Positions 5,670-12,955 of a DNA stretch of 13,887 nt are shown piece after piece. The stretch comes from DASYYE01 sp035946955 (GTDB lineage Bacteria > Actinomycetota > Actinomycetes > Streptosporangiales > Streptosporangiaceae). A model generated the notes under the pieces. The model was not told the origin of the DNA and did no database searches. It saw nothing but the letters and a program-made list of their open reading frames with translations. A program made the position numbers and the translations under genes. The stretch lies in the NCBI GenBank assembly GCA_035946955.1, contig DASYYE010000229.1, forward strand, positions 1 through 13,887, given 5' to 3'. Each line of letters starts with the position of its first letter. Position 1 is the first letter of the stretch.

Positions 5670-7100
5670 TCAGCTCGCGAACCCGCAGTCGCCCGCTGCC
5701 GTCCCAGTGGGGAGGACTTCAAAGCCGTAGTGCAAGAGCGCTGACCTGGCAGTGGAGTTGGTGCAGGCCCAGCCGGCGGGACCGAAGAGCGCCTCCAGCG
5801 GCCCGGTCGGCTGCGTGCCCTCCGGGGCCTGGACCACGTCGTACAGGAGGTACTGGAACGTGGCGGTAAACGCGGGGCTGGTGACGGAGGACTTGGTCGG
5901 TGGGAAGGGGGCCGTTGGCGCGGTGCTGTTGACCTCGTGCAGCACCAGCGACCCGTCTTCGGCGCAGCCGAACAGGTTGCTGGCCGGTTGGGGGATGCAG
6001 GCCACACCGTCAACGAAGGCACAGCCGGTGGCGACGCACTTCGCGTCGCGGAACTTCTGGCTGAGCCATGCGCCCACGGAGAACGGGACGATCGCGTTGG
6101 GGTCGTTGAGGACCGGGTTGACGCCCTCGTTCTCCGCCAGGTTCCCGTTGTCGTCACTGACGCACGGGCCCGGGCCGGCAAGGCCGACCGCGGACAGGAA
6201 GGACGCACGTACGCCGGACGCCGGCTGCGGGATGAACGCGTCGATCGGGGCGTTCTTGCCGCCCACCTGGTCCCAGTTGGTGACGGCGCAGTTGTAGATC
6301 GCGGTCAGGTCCGCGGTAGTCAGGTTGGGTGGTGCATTGGTCTTCGCCTGGGTCGCGTAGGTGACGGCGTCCCGGGCAAGGTTCAGGAACGAGACGCTCG
6401 CCGGGTCGGTGCTCGTCCGCGGCCGTGAGGAGCGCGCGTAGTCCATGCACGGTTGACCGCCCGTAGTGGCATTCTCGGTGGTCAGTGCGGTGATCCCGGC
6501 CGAAGAACCGTCTGGGCGCGCGACCGGGTTGCAGCCGTTCTTGGTCACGATCGGATCGCCGGCCTGACCGGTCACGGGGTTGGTGGCGTCCCAGCCGTAC
6601 AGCGGGCTGGCGGGCTTGGCAGCGTTGAAGCTGACACTGAACTGGTCCAGCACCCACTGGGTGGTGCCCGATCCCACACCGACGACAGCCGTCGGGCTGA
6701 GCAGCACAGCGGGGACGTTCTTCTCGGCGCTCGCCGTGTTTCCGGCGGAGTCGCTGGCAGTGACCGTGCAGGTGAAGTTGCCTGGTGGCGACTCCCACAC
6801 GCCGCCGCCGGTGAGCGTCTGGCCCTCCGATCCGGTCTCCCTGCTCCATACACCGTTGGGCACGGGTGGGTTACACACCGGCTGCTGGGCGGTGTAGGGG
6901 GGCACACCGCCCACGATCTTCGCGTGGGCGGGCGCCATCTCGATACCAGCGGGGACGGTCACGTGCTGGAGCTCGATTCTTAATGGGGTCCGCGCGTGGC
7001 CGCGCGGGGTGGGGCTGATGGCCTGGGCCTGCGCCGTTCCCGCGAGGCTCATCGCGCCTGCCGCAGCGATCACCGCAACCGCGTGGACGTGCTTCCGCAT
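5670..7100 (-). CDS. Secreted PstS-like substrate-binding protein with N-terminal Ig-like domain
   Basis: This 476-aa exported protein has a Sec signal peptide at 1-27 (cleavage after an Ala-rich AQA; no lipobox cysteine, so it is not a lipoprotein). Residues about 40-130 look like an Ig/PKD-type beta domain (GNFTCTVTASDSAGNTA). From about 138 it resembles the PstS/PBP-like fold: VVGVGSGTTQWVLDQF, the anion-loop-like segment MDYARSSRP, FLNLARDAVTYATQ, and LTTADLTAIYNCAVTNWDQVGG. PstS binds phosphate; here no pst transporter genes are adjacent, so ligand and role are unknown. Several cysteine pairs suggest disulfides. GGAGGGAG 6 nt before ATG 7100 fixes the start. It is convergent with otsA, downstream of the otsB terminator, and sits between the two trehalose genes. 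Confidence 0.85.
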   Translation of the reverse strand: MRKHVHAVAVIAAAGAMSLAGTAQAQAISPTPRGHARTPLRIELQHVTVPAGIEMAPAHAKIVGGVPPYTAQQPVCNPPVPNGVWSRETGSEGQTLTGGGVWESPPGNFTCTVTASDSAGNTASAEKNVPAVLLSPTAVVGVGSGTTQWVLDQFSVSFNAAKPASPLYGWDATNPVTGQAGDPIVTKNGCNPVARPDGSSAGITALTTENATTGGQPCMDYARSSRPRTSTDPASVSFLNLARDAVTYATQAKTNAPPNLTTADLTAIYNCAVTNWDQVGGKNAPIDAFIPQPASGVRASFLSAVGLAGPGPCVSDDNGNLAENEGVNPVLNDPNAIVPFSVGAWLSQKFRDAKCVATGCAFVDGVACIPQPASNLFGCAEDGSLVLHEVNSTAPTAPFPPTKSSVTSPAFTATFQYLLYDVVQAPEGTQPTGPLEALFGPAGWACTNSTARSALLHYGFEVLPTGTAAGDCGFAS

Positions 7101-7166
7101 GGGTGCTCCCTCCCGAATCTGACCAATGGACCACCAGTCAAACAGGGTTGGCGCGCGGGCCCCAGG

Positions 7167-7191
7167 GCTTGCTTTCCCGCGGAAAGCAAGC
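7167..7191 (-). terminator. Terminator hairpin after otsB
   Basis: GCTTGCTTTCC (7167-7177) and GGAAAGCAAGC (7181-7191) are perfect 11-bp arms around a 3-nt loop, 17 bp downstream of the otsB stop codon. There is no U-tract after it. It separates the otsB operon from the secreted binding-protein gene that follows on the same strand. Confidence 0.8.
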
Positions 7192-7208
7192 TTCCAAGCG
7201 GTGAGCCG

Positions 7209-8042
7209 TCAGGCGGACGGCGTTTCCAGGGCACCCGCGAGAGCGGCCAGCAGGGAGCTGATCCCCTCCGGCCCGTCCACGACCAGATCCGCCTGGACCG
7301 CCAGCTCGGTGACTTCCGCGGACGCGCTGCACACCGTCAGGCCAGGCCGTCCTGTCGCGCGCCAGGTACGGACGGCTCCGAAGGCAGGCAGGTCACCAAG
7401 GTCGTCGCCAGCGAAAACGACCGCCCAGGGCTCACGTTCGGCTGCCAGGCTGAGCAGCGCGGACCCCTTGTCCGTCCCGTGCGGGCGCAACTCGATCACC
7501 AGCCTGCCCGGCTCCGCGGTGAGGCCAGCCGAGGCGGCCAGCTGGTCGAGCGGGCCCCGCAGCCGCTCGAGCGTGCCCGCCGGGTCGGCACTGCGCCGGG
7601 TGTGGACCGCCAGCGCGTGGCCCTTGTCCTCGACCCAGGTGCCCTGCGACGCGTGGGACTGGGCGAGGACACCAGGCAGCGCCTCCCGCACCGCCGCCAC
7701 CCCGGGCGGCGGCGCGGGCGAGGTGAGGACACCCGCCTGCCAGCGCTGGAGGCCGTACTGGCCGAGTATGACGAGGTCAGTGAGGTCGGCGAAGCCACCG
7801 AGCTGGACCGCCTGGGCCGCTGGGCGGCCGGTGATGACGGCCAGGGTGCCAACCAGCCCACTGAGCCGCCGCAGTGCCCCGGCCGCGGCCGGGTGCGGGC
7901 GCGCACGCTCCGGGTCAGCGACGATGGGCGCGAGCGTGCCATCGAAGTCCAGCGCGATCAGCGCCCGGCCAGGCTCGCGCAGTACCGCGTCCAGGCCCTC
8001 CCGGCCCTCGGCCGTCCGGGGCTCAGGCAGCTCCGTCCTCAA
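7209..8042 (-). CDS. otsB: Trehalose-6-phosphate phosphatase OtsB (HAD family)
   Basis: This 277-aa haloacid-dehalogenase-type phosphatase removes the phosphate from trehalose-6-phosphate and completes the OtsAB route. Motif I is ALDFDGTLAPI, with nucleophile Asp32 and acid Asp34. Motif II is VITGR (Thr71), motif III is the Lys in GTDKGSAL (Lys192), and motif IV is GDDLGD (212-217). All catalytic residues are present and the length is normal. The start is TTG at 8042, overlapping the upstream DUF3263 stop as TTGA. No other in-frame start fits, so translational coupling is likely. It forms a two-gene operon with DUF3263 and is followed by the hairpin at 7167-7191. otsA lies on the opposite strand beyond an unrelated gene. 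Confidence 0.94.
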   Translation of the reverse strand: MRTELPEPRTAEGREGLDAVLREPGRALIALDFDGTLAPIVADPERARPHPAAAGALRRLSGLVGTLAVITGRPAAQAVQLGGFADLTDLVILGQYGLQRWQAGVLTSPAPPPGVAAVREALPGVLAQSHASQGTWVEDKGHALAVHTRRSADPAGTLERLRGPLDQLAASAGLTAEPGRLVIELRPHGTDKGSALLSLAAEREPWAVVFAGDDLGDLPAFGAVRTWRATGRPGLTVCSASAEVTELAVQADLVVDGPEGISSLLAALAGALETPSA

Positions 8043-8296
8043 CCGATACCGCCGTCACCGAACGGCCCCGACCTAATCCGCTGACGCCGGATCCGCTGCC
8101 TGCGCAAGCGCTTGACGAGCACCGGGTCCACCCGGAGTGCTTCGGGCTGCTCGATGATCTCGTTCAGCAACTGGTAGTAACGCGTGGCCGAGAGCCCCAA
8201 GGTTTCGGCGATCGCCTGTTCCTTGGCTCCGGGCTGACGCCACCAGCCACGTTCGAAGTCAAGGATTCGCACGTCACGCTCGGACAGCGCTGCCAT
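8039..8296 (-). CDS. DUF3263 protein, small putative helix-turn-helix protein
   Basis: This 85-aa protein matches the DUF3263 pattern of actinobacteria: LSERDVRILDFERGWWRQPGAKEQAI, then LGLSATRYYQLLNEII and a basic C-terminus rich in Arg. The middle part (KEQAIAETLGLSATRYYQLLN) reads as a helix-turn-helix, so DNA binding is likely, although to my knowledge no function is established. ATG 8296 is chosen because AGGAGG lies 9 nt upstream; longer in-frame starts (8341, 8422) add non-family residues. It overlaps otsB by 4 nt and is divergent from the SAM hydrolase gene. It could regulate the trehalose operon or that divergent gene; this is inference from position. Confidence 0.88.
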   Translation of the reverse strand: MAALSERDVRILDFERGWWRQPGAKEQAIAETLGLSATRYYQLLNEIIEQPEALRVDPVLVKRLRRQRIRRQRIRSGPFGDGGIG

Positions 8297-8361
8297 GTGC
8301 CTTCGCCTCCTGCCGAGCTCGTGCCAACACCGCTGCCCCATGGTAGGACTGTGCACAGACG

Positions 8362-8385
8362 CCCGGCAGTGCCTGGCTTGCCGGG
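8362..8385. promoter_or_regulatory. Inverted repeat between divergent DUF3263 and SAM hydrolase genes
   Basis: CCCGGCA (8362-8368) and TGCCGGG (8379-8385) are perfect 7-bp arms with a 10-bp spacer, in the 131-bp divergent promoter region. The centre-to-centre arm distance of 17 bp suits a dimeric regulator. It may be an operator; no other evidence. Confidence 0.4.
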
Positions 8386-8427
8386 ATCCCTTTCCACCAT
8401 GACGGTGACCACGTACGCTCACCGTTC

Positions 8428-9246
8428 GTGGCCACTTTCGAATGTCTCAGTCTCCTCACCGACTACGGGCTTGACGACGGGTTTGTCGCTGCCTGTCACG
8501 GAGTCGCTGCCCGGATCGCACCACGAGTCCGGATCATCGACATCACCCACCTCGTCCCCCCGGGCGACGTGCGCCGCGGTGCCGCGGTGCTCGCGCAGAC
8601 CATTCCCTACCTGCCACCCGCGGTCCATATCGCGGTGGTGGACCCGGGGGTGGGCACAGCCCGGCGCGGGGTGGCGGTGGCCGCAGGGGAGGCGGTCATG
8701 GTGGGCCCGGACAATGGCCTGCTGTCGTGGGCGGTCTCGGCCGTGGGTGGTGCCGAGCATGCCTACCAGCTCACCAACGGCGAACTGTGGCTGCACCCGG
8801 TGTCGCAGACCTTCCATGGCCGGGACATCTTCACCCCCGTTGCCGCGCACCTGGCCATGGGGGCTGACCTGGCGTCTGTTGGCACCGAACTCGACCCCGC
8901 TGACCTGGTCACCCTCCCGGCGCCCACCAGCCGTGTACTGGATGGTGAAGCGGAGGGTGAGGTGATGTCGGTGGACCGGTTCGGCAACGTCCAGCTCTCC
9001 ATCGCCGCCCTGGACGCCGACCGTCTCGGCATCGGCTTCGGATCCCAGGTTGTGCTGCGTTGCGGGCGGCGCCGCCTGACCGTGCCCTACCTGGAGACCT
9101 TCGCGGCCGTGGCCCCGGGGGAGCTGGTCGCGTTCACCGACAGCGCTGGCCTCATCTCGCTGGCCGTCAACGCCGGTGACGCCGCCCAGCAGCTGGGACT
9201 GCCACCCGGCGCGCACGTCTACCTGGCAGCAGCGCAGCCGTCCTGA
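8428..9246 (+). CDS. SAM hydroxide adenosyltransferase (SAM hydrolase), DUF62 family
   Basis: This 272-aa cytoplasmic enzyme belongs to the fluorinase/chlorinase/DUF62 superfamily. Housekeeping members hydrolyse S-adenosylmethionine to adenosine and methionine using an activated water. It has LLTDYGLDDGFV (9-20), VVDPGVGTAR (70-79), GPDNGLLS (93-100), FHGRDIF (129-135) and DRFGN (183-187). The hydrolase triad Asp72/Arg79/His130 is intact at family spacing, which argues for hydroxide rather than halide as nucleophile. The C-terminal beta-barrel domain ends with SLAVNAGDAAQQLG. The GTG start at 8428 has no ribosome site; weak TTTCCA/TACGCT boxes just upstream would allow a leaderless transcript. 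The SAM-riboswitch-controlled methionine genes lie about 5 kb away. Confidence 0.92.
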   Translation: MATFECLSLLTDYGLDDGFVAACHGVAARIAPRVRIIDITHLVPPGDVRRGAAVLAQTIPYLPPAVHIAVVDPGVGTARRGVAVAAGEAVMVGPDNGLLSWAVSAVGGAEHAYQLTNGELWLHPVSQTFHGRDIFTPVAAHLAMGADLASVGTELDPADLVTLPAPTSRVLDGEAEGEVMSVDRFGNVQLSIAALDADRLGIGFGSQVVLRCGRRRLTVPYLETFAAVAPGELVAFTDSAGLISLAVNAGDAAQQLGLPPGAHVYLAAAQPS

Positions 9247-9280
9247 CGGGCAGCGGTCCTGATAACGCAGCCGTCCTGAC
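9234..9280 (+). repeat. Three short direct repeats at the end of the SAM hydrolase gene
   Basis: GCAGCCGTCCTGAC occurs exactly at 9234-9247 and 9267-9280, with a two-mismatch copy at 9250-9263. The spacing is 16-17 bp. The first copy contains the stop codon. The array probably arose by local duplication; an operator function is possible but unsupported. Confidence 0.7.
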
Positions 9281-9410
9281 CGGGCGCACTCCCCGGAACT
9301 GGCCTTCCCACCCCGCCAGAGCGCCCTTACGCACGTCAGAGTGGCCACCTAAACAACACCAGACGTGGCAGAATGCACGTTGCTCCACCACCGGAGGAGG
9401 AACGCCGCCG

Positions 9411-12401
9411 ATGGGGCTTTCCCACCGCGCCCGTGCTGGAATATCCACCGCGCTTGCTGTCACGCTCGTGGCGCTGAGCAGTTCCGATGCGGCTGCCGAC
9501 CAGGTCCGTGCGACCGAATGGTGGTTGAACGCATTGCAGATCCCCGACGCATGGACGATCACGCGTGGCTCCGGGGTCACGGTCGCGGTGCTGGACACCG
9601 GTGTCAGCCCTGTCCAGCCTGACCTCGCCGGGTCGGTGGTCTCCGGGCCGGACTTCACGGGTTCGGGGCGTACCCGTGGCGAGCGTTACTGGGGGCGGCA
9701 CGGCACCCAGGTGGCCGGCCTCATCGCTGCTCACGGACACGGGTCCGGTGGTTCGGAAGGCCTGATCGGAGTGGCGCCGCAAGCGCGGATCCTGTCCGTA
9801 CGGGTGACGTTGGAAAGCAACGACCCCCGTCTGGGCACACCGGCCATCGCCAGCCGACTGCCTGCAGCGATCGCGCGCGGGATCGACTATGCCGCCAGCC
9901 ACGGCGCGGGTGTGATCGACCTGCCGCTGGATCCCGCGACCAGGCCGGGGGCCCCGGGCTCAGGCGGCAGCCGCGCTGAGCAGAGTGCCATCAAGAATGC
10001 CCTGGCCAAGAACATCGTCTTGGTGGCGCCCGCAGGTGACACGGGCGCGCGGCCAGGCGTGGTGAACTACCCGGCCGCCTACCCAGGCGTCATCTCAGTC
10101 GGCGCGTTCGGCCCCAGGTTCGGCAGGGCAGGGTTCTCCAGCCGGGAACGGGTGACGCTAAGCGGCCCAGGCATAGACATCCTCACGGCCGACTCGCATG
10201 GCTACGCCCGCCTCGCAAGCACCAGCGCGGCGAGCGCCATCGTCGCCGGGATCGCGGCGCTCATCAGGGCGAAGTTCCCCACCCTGACGCCGGATCAGGT
10301 CACTGCCGCCTTGACCGCGAGTGCGGCCCACCACTCCCCCAGGGTCATGAGCGTCAGCTCAGACACCAGCCCTATCAACGCGGCACGGGCGCTGGCCCTG
10401 GCAGGGCACATCGCAGCGACCGCGAGCCCCAAGACGCAGGCACATGGCCAGGGGAACAGCGCAGCGTCAGCGGGCAGCGCAAGCAGCGGTCTCGGGCACA
10501 AACAGCTGACATACATCCTCATCGCCCTGGGTGCCCTGGCCCTCCTGGGTGCCCTGTTCGGCATGGTCTTCGGGTTCCGGGCGCTGCGCCGTCGCCGTGC
10601 CAAGGCCGCCCGTTTCGCCGAGATCCGTGCCGCGGCACAACTCCCCCGGACGCCGCGCGGGCAGCCAGCATCGCGCGCTGGTCAGGGCCAGCAGTCCGCA
10701 GCGGCCAGCCCACCGGCCAGGCCTGGCGGGACCGAACCGCCGGCCGTTGGGGCAGGGTTCGTTGGTGCCGGTGCGGGGCCCAGGCTGGCCATCCCAGGCG
10801 GACCCGGCTACCTGGGAGCACCACCCGCGACTGCGGCCACGGCTATGCCTCCGGCACCCGCTGGCGTGGCCCCAGGCTCGCCGTTCACCGGCTCGGCGCG
10901 GGCAGACTCGCCGTTCACCGGCCCGGCGCGGGCAGACTCGCCGTTCACCGGCCCGGGACCGGCAGACTCGCCGTTCACCGGCCCGGAGCCGACAGATTCG
11001 CCGTTCACCGGCCCGGGACCGTTCGGCGGCTCGGGACCGGCAGACTCGCCGTTCGCCGGCCCGGGACCGTCAGACTCGCCGTTCGCCGGCCCGTTGCCGT
11101 CGTGGGCCATGCCGAGTTCCGACCCGGTCCCGGGTGTGCCTGGTGCGCAGGCCCTGAGCACCCCCCGCAACCCCTGGCAGCCGGTGCCGCTCTCACCGAA
11201 GGCATTTCCTGGTGGCGTCCCTGCGGCGGCGGCTGCCTTCGGTGTGGGGCCCGGGCCGGCTGCCCCTCCGCAGCCCAACCTCCCTGCCCCCCCGCCGTCC
11301 AGCTTCGCCGCTCCCCCACCGCCAAACCTCACCGCTCCTCCGCAGCCCAGCTTCGCCGCCCCTCCGCAGCCCAACCTCCCCGCCCCGAGTGCTCCCGCCC
11401 AGGCAGCGGGCGGGGCTGCCGCCCGTGCAGAGGAGGAGAGCCGGCATGGCGGGCCCGGCGCCCAACTATCGCGGAGCCTCAGCGAAGGGCCCCGGGTCGT
11501 TGGGCAGCCGCCGTGGGAACCGGCGCCACAGCCCGACGGTGAGCTCCCCTGGACGAAGGATCCTGAGCAGTCCCCCGCCAGCGCGTCAGACCTGCCGCCG
11601 CGCGATACCGCGCACGATCAGGCCGCAGGCTGGGCATCCACTGCCCCTGGTCTCAATGACGACGCCATCCGCCTGGCAGGCAAGCTTTCAGAGGGCCAGG
11701 GACGTGCCCAGGGTGACCGGCCGATCTATGTCTGGAACCCGGTCACTGGCCCAGCAAGCGCGCGCCCCAGCACGCCGGCGCAACCGCGCCCGCTGGGCAC
11801 GCCGCTCCTGGACGACACGTCGGGACCGCGTGCCACTCCGCCATGGGAGATCCTCAGCAGACCCGATGAGCAACGCGGTGCCGGCAAACCTGCTGACCTG
11901 CGCAATGCCGCGAAACCCGCTGACCAACGCGGTGACCGTGCCCTCCCGCTCCTGCCGTCACCGGACCGGTCCGGCCCGGCTCCACAGGCACCCCCCTCAC
12001 CCGTAACGGACTCCCAGCGGCTGGGAAACCTTCCCCGCAGCCCATTGCCTGAGCCGCCGCCGTGGCCGAGCGGTTTCGGCAGCACCCCAGCGGCCGAGCG
12101 TGCCCCGAGCCGGCCGGGTGCCGCTGCCGCTGACCCCGATGCCGGGCCGCTGCCGGTGCGCAAGCCCGGCGATTCGCTGAGCGGCATCCTGGGTCAGCCA
12201 GGCGATTCTCAGTCCCGTTTCGTGTGGAAGACCAGCACGGACGTGTTCACCCCTGCGGCAGGCAAGGCGAGCCCGCCCAGTGGCGAACCACTGCGCGGAC
12301 CCACTGGGCGGGCCACCATAAACCAGCCACCCGCAGCCATCCCCGACGCGCCCGTTGACAGCACAGAGACGCTCCCCGCCGTGCCCGACGACGAGAACTG
12401 A
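9411..12401 (+). CDS. Mycosin-like S8 subtilase with one TM segment and a long cytoplasmic Pro-rich tail
   Basis: The 996-aa product has a signal peptide (1-29), an S8 protease domain (about 35-335), a TM helix (about 366-389: LTYILIALGALALLGALFGM), a basic stop (RALRRRRAK) and a tail of about 600 residues. The catalytic triad is Asp62 (VAVLDTGV), His98 (GRHGTQVAGLIAA) and Ser272 (STSAAS). The layout matches type VII secretion mycosins, with the protease outside the cell, but mycosins normally end soon after the TM. Here the tail has seven SPFTGPxPxD repeats (490-565) and short motifs such as PPWE, YVWNP and FVWKTSTD. The oxyanion Asn is replaced by Asp210 (APAGDTG), and GTSMAAP is degenerate. 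GGAGGAGG precedes ATG 9411. No ESX genes are nearby, so the substrate is unknown. Confidence 0.87.
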   Translation: MGLSHRARAGISTALAVTLVALSSSDAAADQVRATEWWLNALQIPDAWTITRGSGVTVAVLDTGVSPVQPDLAGSVVSGPDFTGSGRTRGERYWGRHGTQVAGLIAAHGHGSGGSEGLIGVAPQARILSVRVTLESNDPRLGTPAIASRLPAAIARGIDYAASHGAGVIDLPLDPATRPGAPGSGGSRAEQSAIKNALAKNIVLVAPAGDTGARPGVVNYPAAYPGVISVGAFGPRFGRAGFSSRERVTLSGPGIDILTADSHGYARLASTSAASAIVAGIAALIRAKFPTLTPDQVTAALTASAAHHSPRVMSVSSDTSPINAARALALAGHIAATASPKTQAHGQGNSAASAGSASSGLGHKQLTYILIALGALALLGALFGMVFGFRALRRRRAKAARFAEIRAAAQLPRTPRGQPASRAGQGQQSAAASPPARPGGTEPPAVGAGFVGAGAGPRLAIPGGPGYLGAPPATAATAMPPAPAGVAPGSPFTGSARADSPFTGPARADSPFTGPGPADSPFTGPEPTDSPFTGPGPFGGSGPADSPFAGPGPSDSPFAGPLPSWAMPSSDPVPGVPGAQALSTPRNPWQPVPLSPKAFPGGVPAAAAAFGVGPGPAAPPQPNLPAPPPSSFAAPPPPNLTAPPQPSFAAPPQPNLPAPSAPAQAAGGAAARAEEESRHGGPGAQLSRSLSEGPRVVGQPPWEPAPQPDGELPWTKDPEQSPASASDLPPRDTAHDQAAGWASTAPGLNDDAIRLAGKLSEGQGRAQGDRPIYVWNPVTGPASARPSTPAQPRPLGTPLLDDTSGPRATPPWEILSRPDEQRGAGKPADLRNAAKPADQRGDRALPLLPSPDRSGPAPQAPPSPVTDSQRLGNLPRSPLPEPPPWPSGFGSTPAAERAPSRPGAAAADPDAGPLPVRKPGDSLSGILGQPGDSQSRFVWKTSTDVFTPAAGKASPPSGEPLRGPTGRATINQPPAAIPDAPVDSTETLPAVPDDEN
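10878..11105 (+). repeat. In-frame 30-bp tandem repeat, 7 copies
   Basis: Units begin TCGCCGTTCACCGGC at 10878, 10908, 10938, 10968, 10998, 11046 and 11076. All are 30 bp except the fifth, which is 48 bp with a partial extra copy. They encode the decapeptide SPF(T/A)GPxPxD in the cytoplasmic tail of the subtilase. Copy number in such arrays often varies between strains. Confidence 0.95.
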
Positions 12402-12955
12402 GACCGCTGGTCCGGGTCAAGAAGCCGATGCCGGCCGTGGTCCAGGCCCGCCCGGGGAGGGGTCGGCGTGGGACCCACCGGAGTGGGCGTCCGTGTCGGC
12501 GTCGGGGTCGGGGTCGTCGTAGGGCCGCCTGGGGTGGGGGTCGGCGTGTGGCCCACCGGAGTGGGCGTCCGTGTCGGCGTAGGCCAGCCCGGGGTAGGGG
12601 TCGGCGTGTACCCGCCGGGGGCAGAACTCGGCGGCAGCGTGGGCGTGGGCGTGTGCTCGCCGGGACTCGGTGGTGGTGTCGGCGTGGGCGTGTACCCGCC
12701 CGAGGTGGGGGTCGGCGTGGGTATGGGGTAACCGGCTCCACCGGGGCTACCGCCAAGGATCCCGCCAAACGCCGGGGAGGCAGCCGCTATCACGGCGGCT
12801 ACCGCAGCCGTCCCGGCAACCGTCTCGGCCGCGCGGCGGCGGGCCATCCGGCGGCGCACCGCTGACACAGTCACCCGGTGCGGCGGTTCCCCGATCGCGG
12901 CGTCAAAGAGATTACGCAACTCCCGCTCCATCCCATCGCTGTCCATCCCGTTCAC
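12209..12955 (-). CDS. Sigma-coupled membrane protein with Thr/Pro-rich extracellular region, probably frameshifted
   Basis: As read, this is a 248-aa protein: a cytoplasmic N-terminus (MERELRNLFDAAIGEPPHR), an arginine-rich strip (VRRRMARRRAAE), one TM helix (about 44-64) and a Thr/Pro-rich segment (78-167) outside the cell. The GTG at 12955 overlaps the sigma gene stop (GTGA) and has GAGG just upstream, implying coupled translation and a possible role in holding or sensing for the sigma factor. No known anti-sigma domain is recognised. After residue 167 the composition changes abruptly and the frame runs 193 bp antisense into the subtilase gene. A one-base insertion at the G/C run 12451-12462 would continue the Pro-rich pattern and end at 12417, clear of the subtilase gene. 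Confidence 0.7.
   Translation of the reverse strand: MNGMDSDGMERELRNLFDAAIGEPPHRVTVSAVRRRMARRRAAETVAGTAAVAAVIAAASPAFGGILGGSPGGAGYPIPTPTPTSGGYTPTPTPPPSPGEHTPTPTLPPSSAPGGYTPTPTPGWPTPTRTPTPVGHTPTPTPGGPTTTPTPTPTRTPTPVGPTPTPPRAGLDHGRHRLLDPDQRSQFSSSGTAGSVSVLSTGASGMAAGGWFMVARPVGPRSGSPLGGLALPAAGVNTSVLVFHTKRD
12474..12580 (-). repeat. 29-bp exact direct repeat in the Thr/Pro-rich coding region
   Basis: Positions 12474-12502 and 12552-12580 are identical over 29 bp, 78 bp apart. They encode the same TPTRTPTPVG peptide. The surrounding DNA to about 12725 is a degenerate GTCGGCGTG-like repeat on the plus strand. Such sequence is prone to slippage and to sequencing errors, relevant to the nearby frameshift. 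Confidence 0.9.

Noticed and set aside
6996..8965. Long plus-strand frames over otsB and DUF3263
   Set aside because: Composition is arginine/proline/serine-rich shadow sequence, without ribosome sites or domains.
10878..11105. CRISPR-like array
   Set aside because: The 30-bp units are contiguous, with no unique spacers, and encode an in-frame decapeptide.
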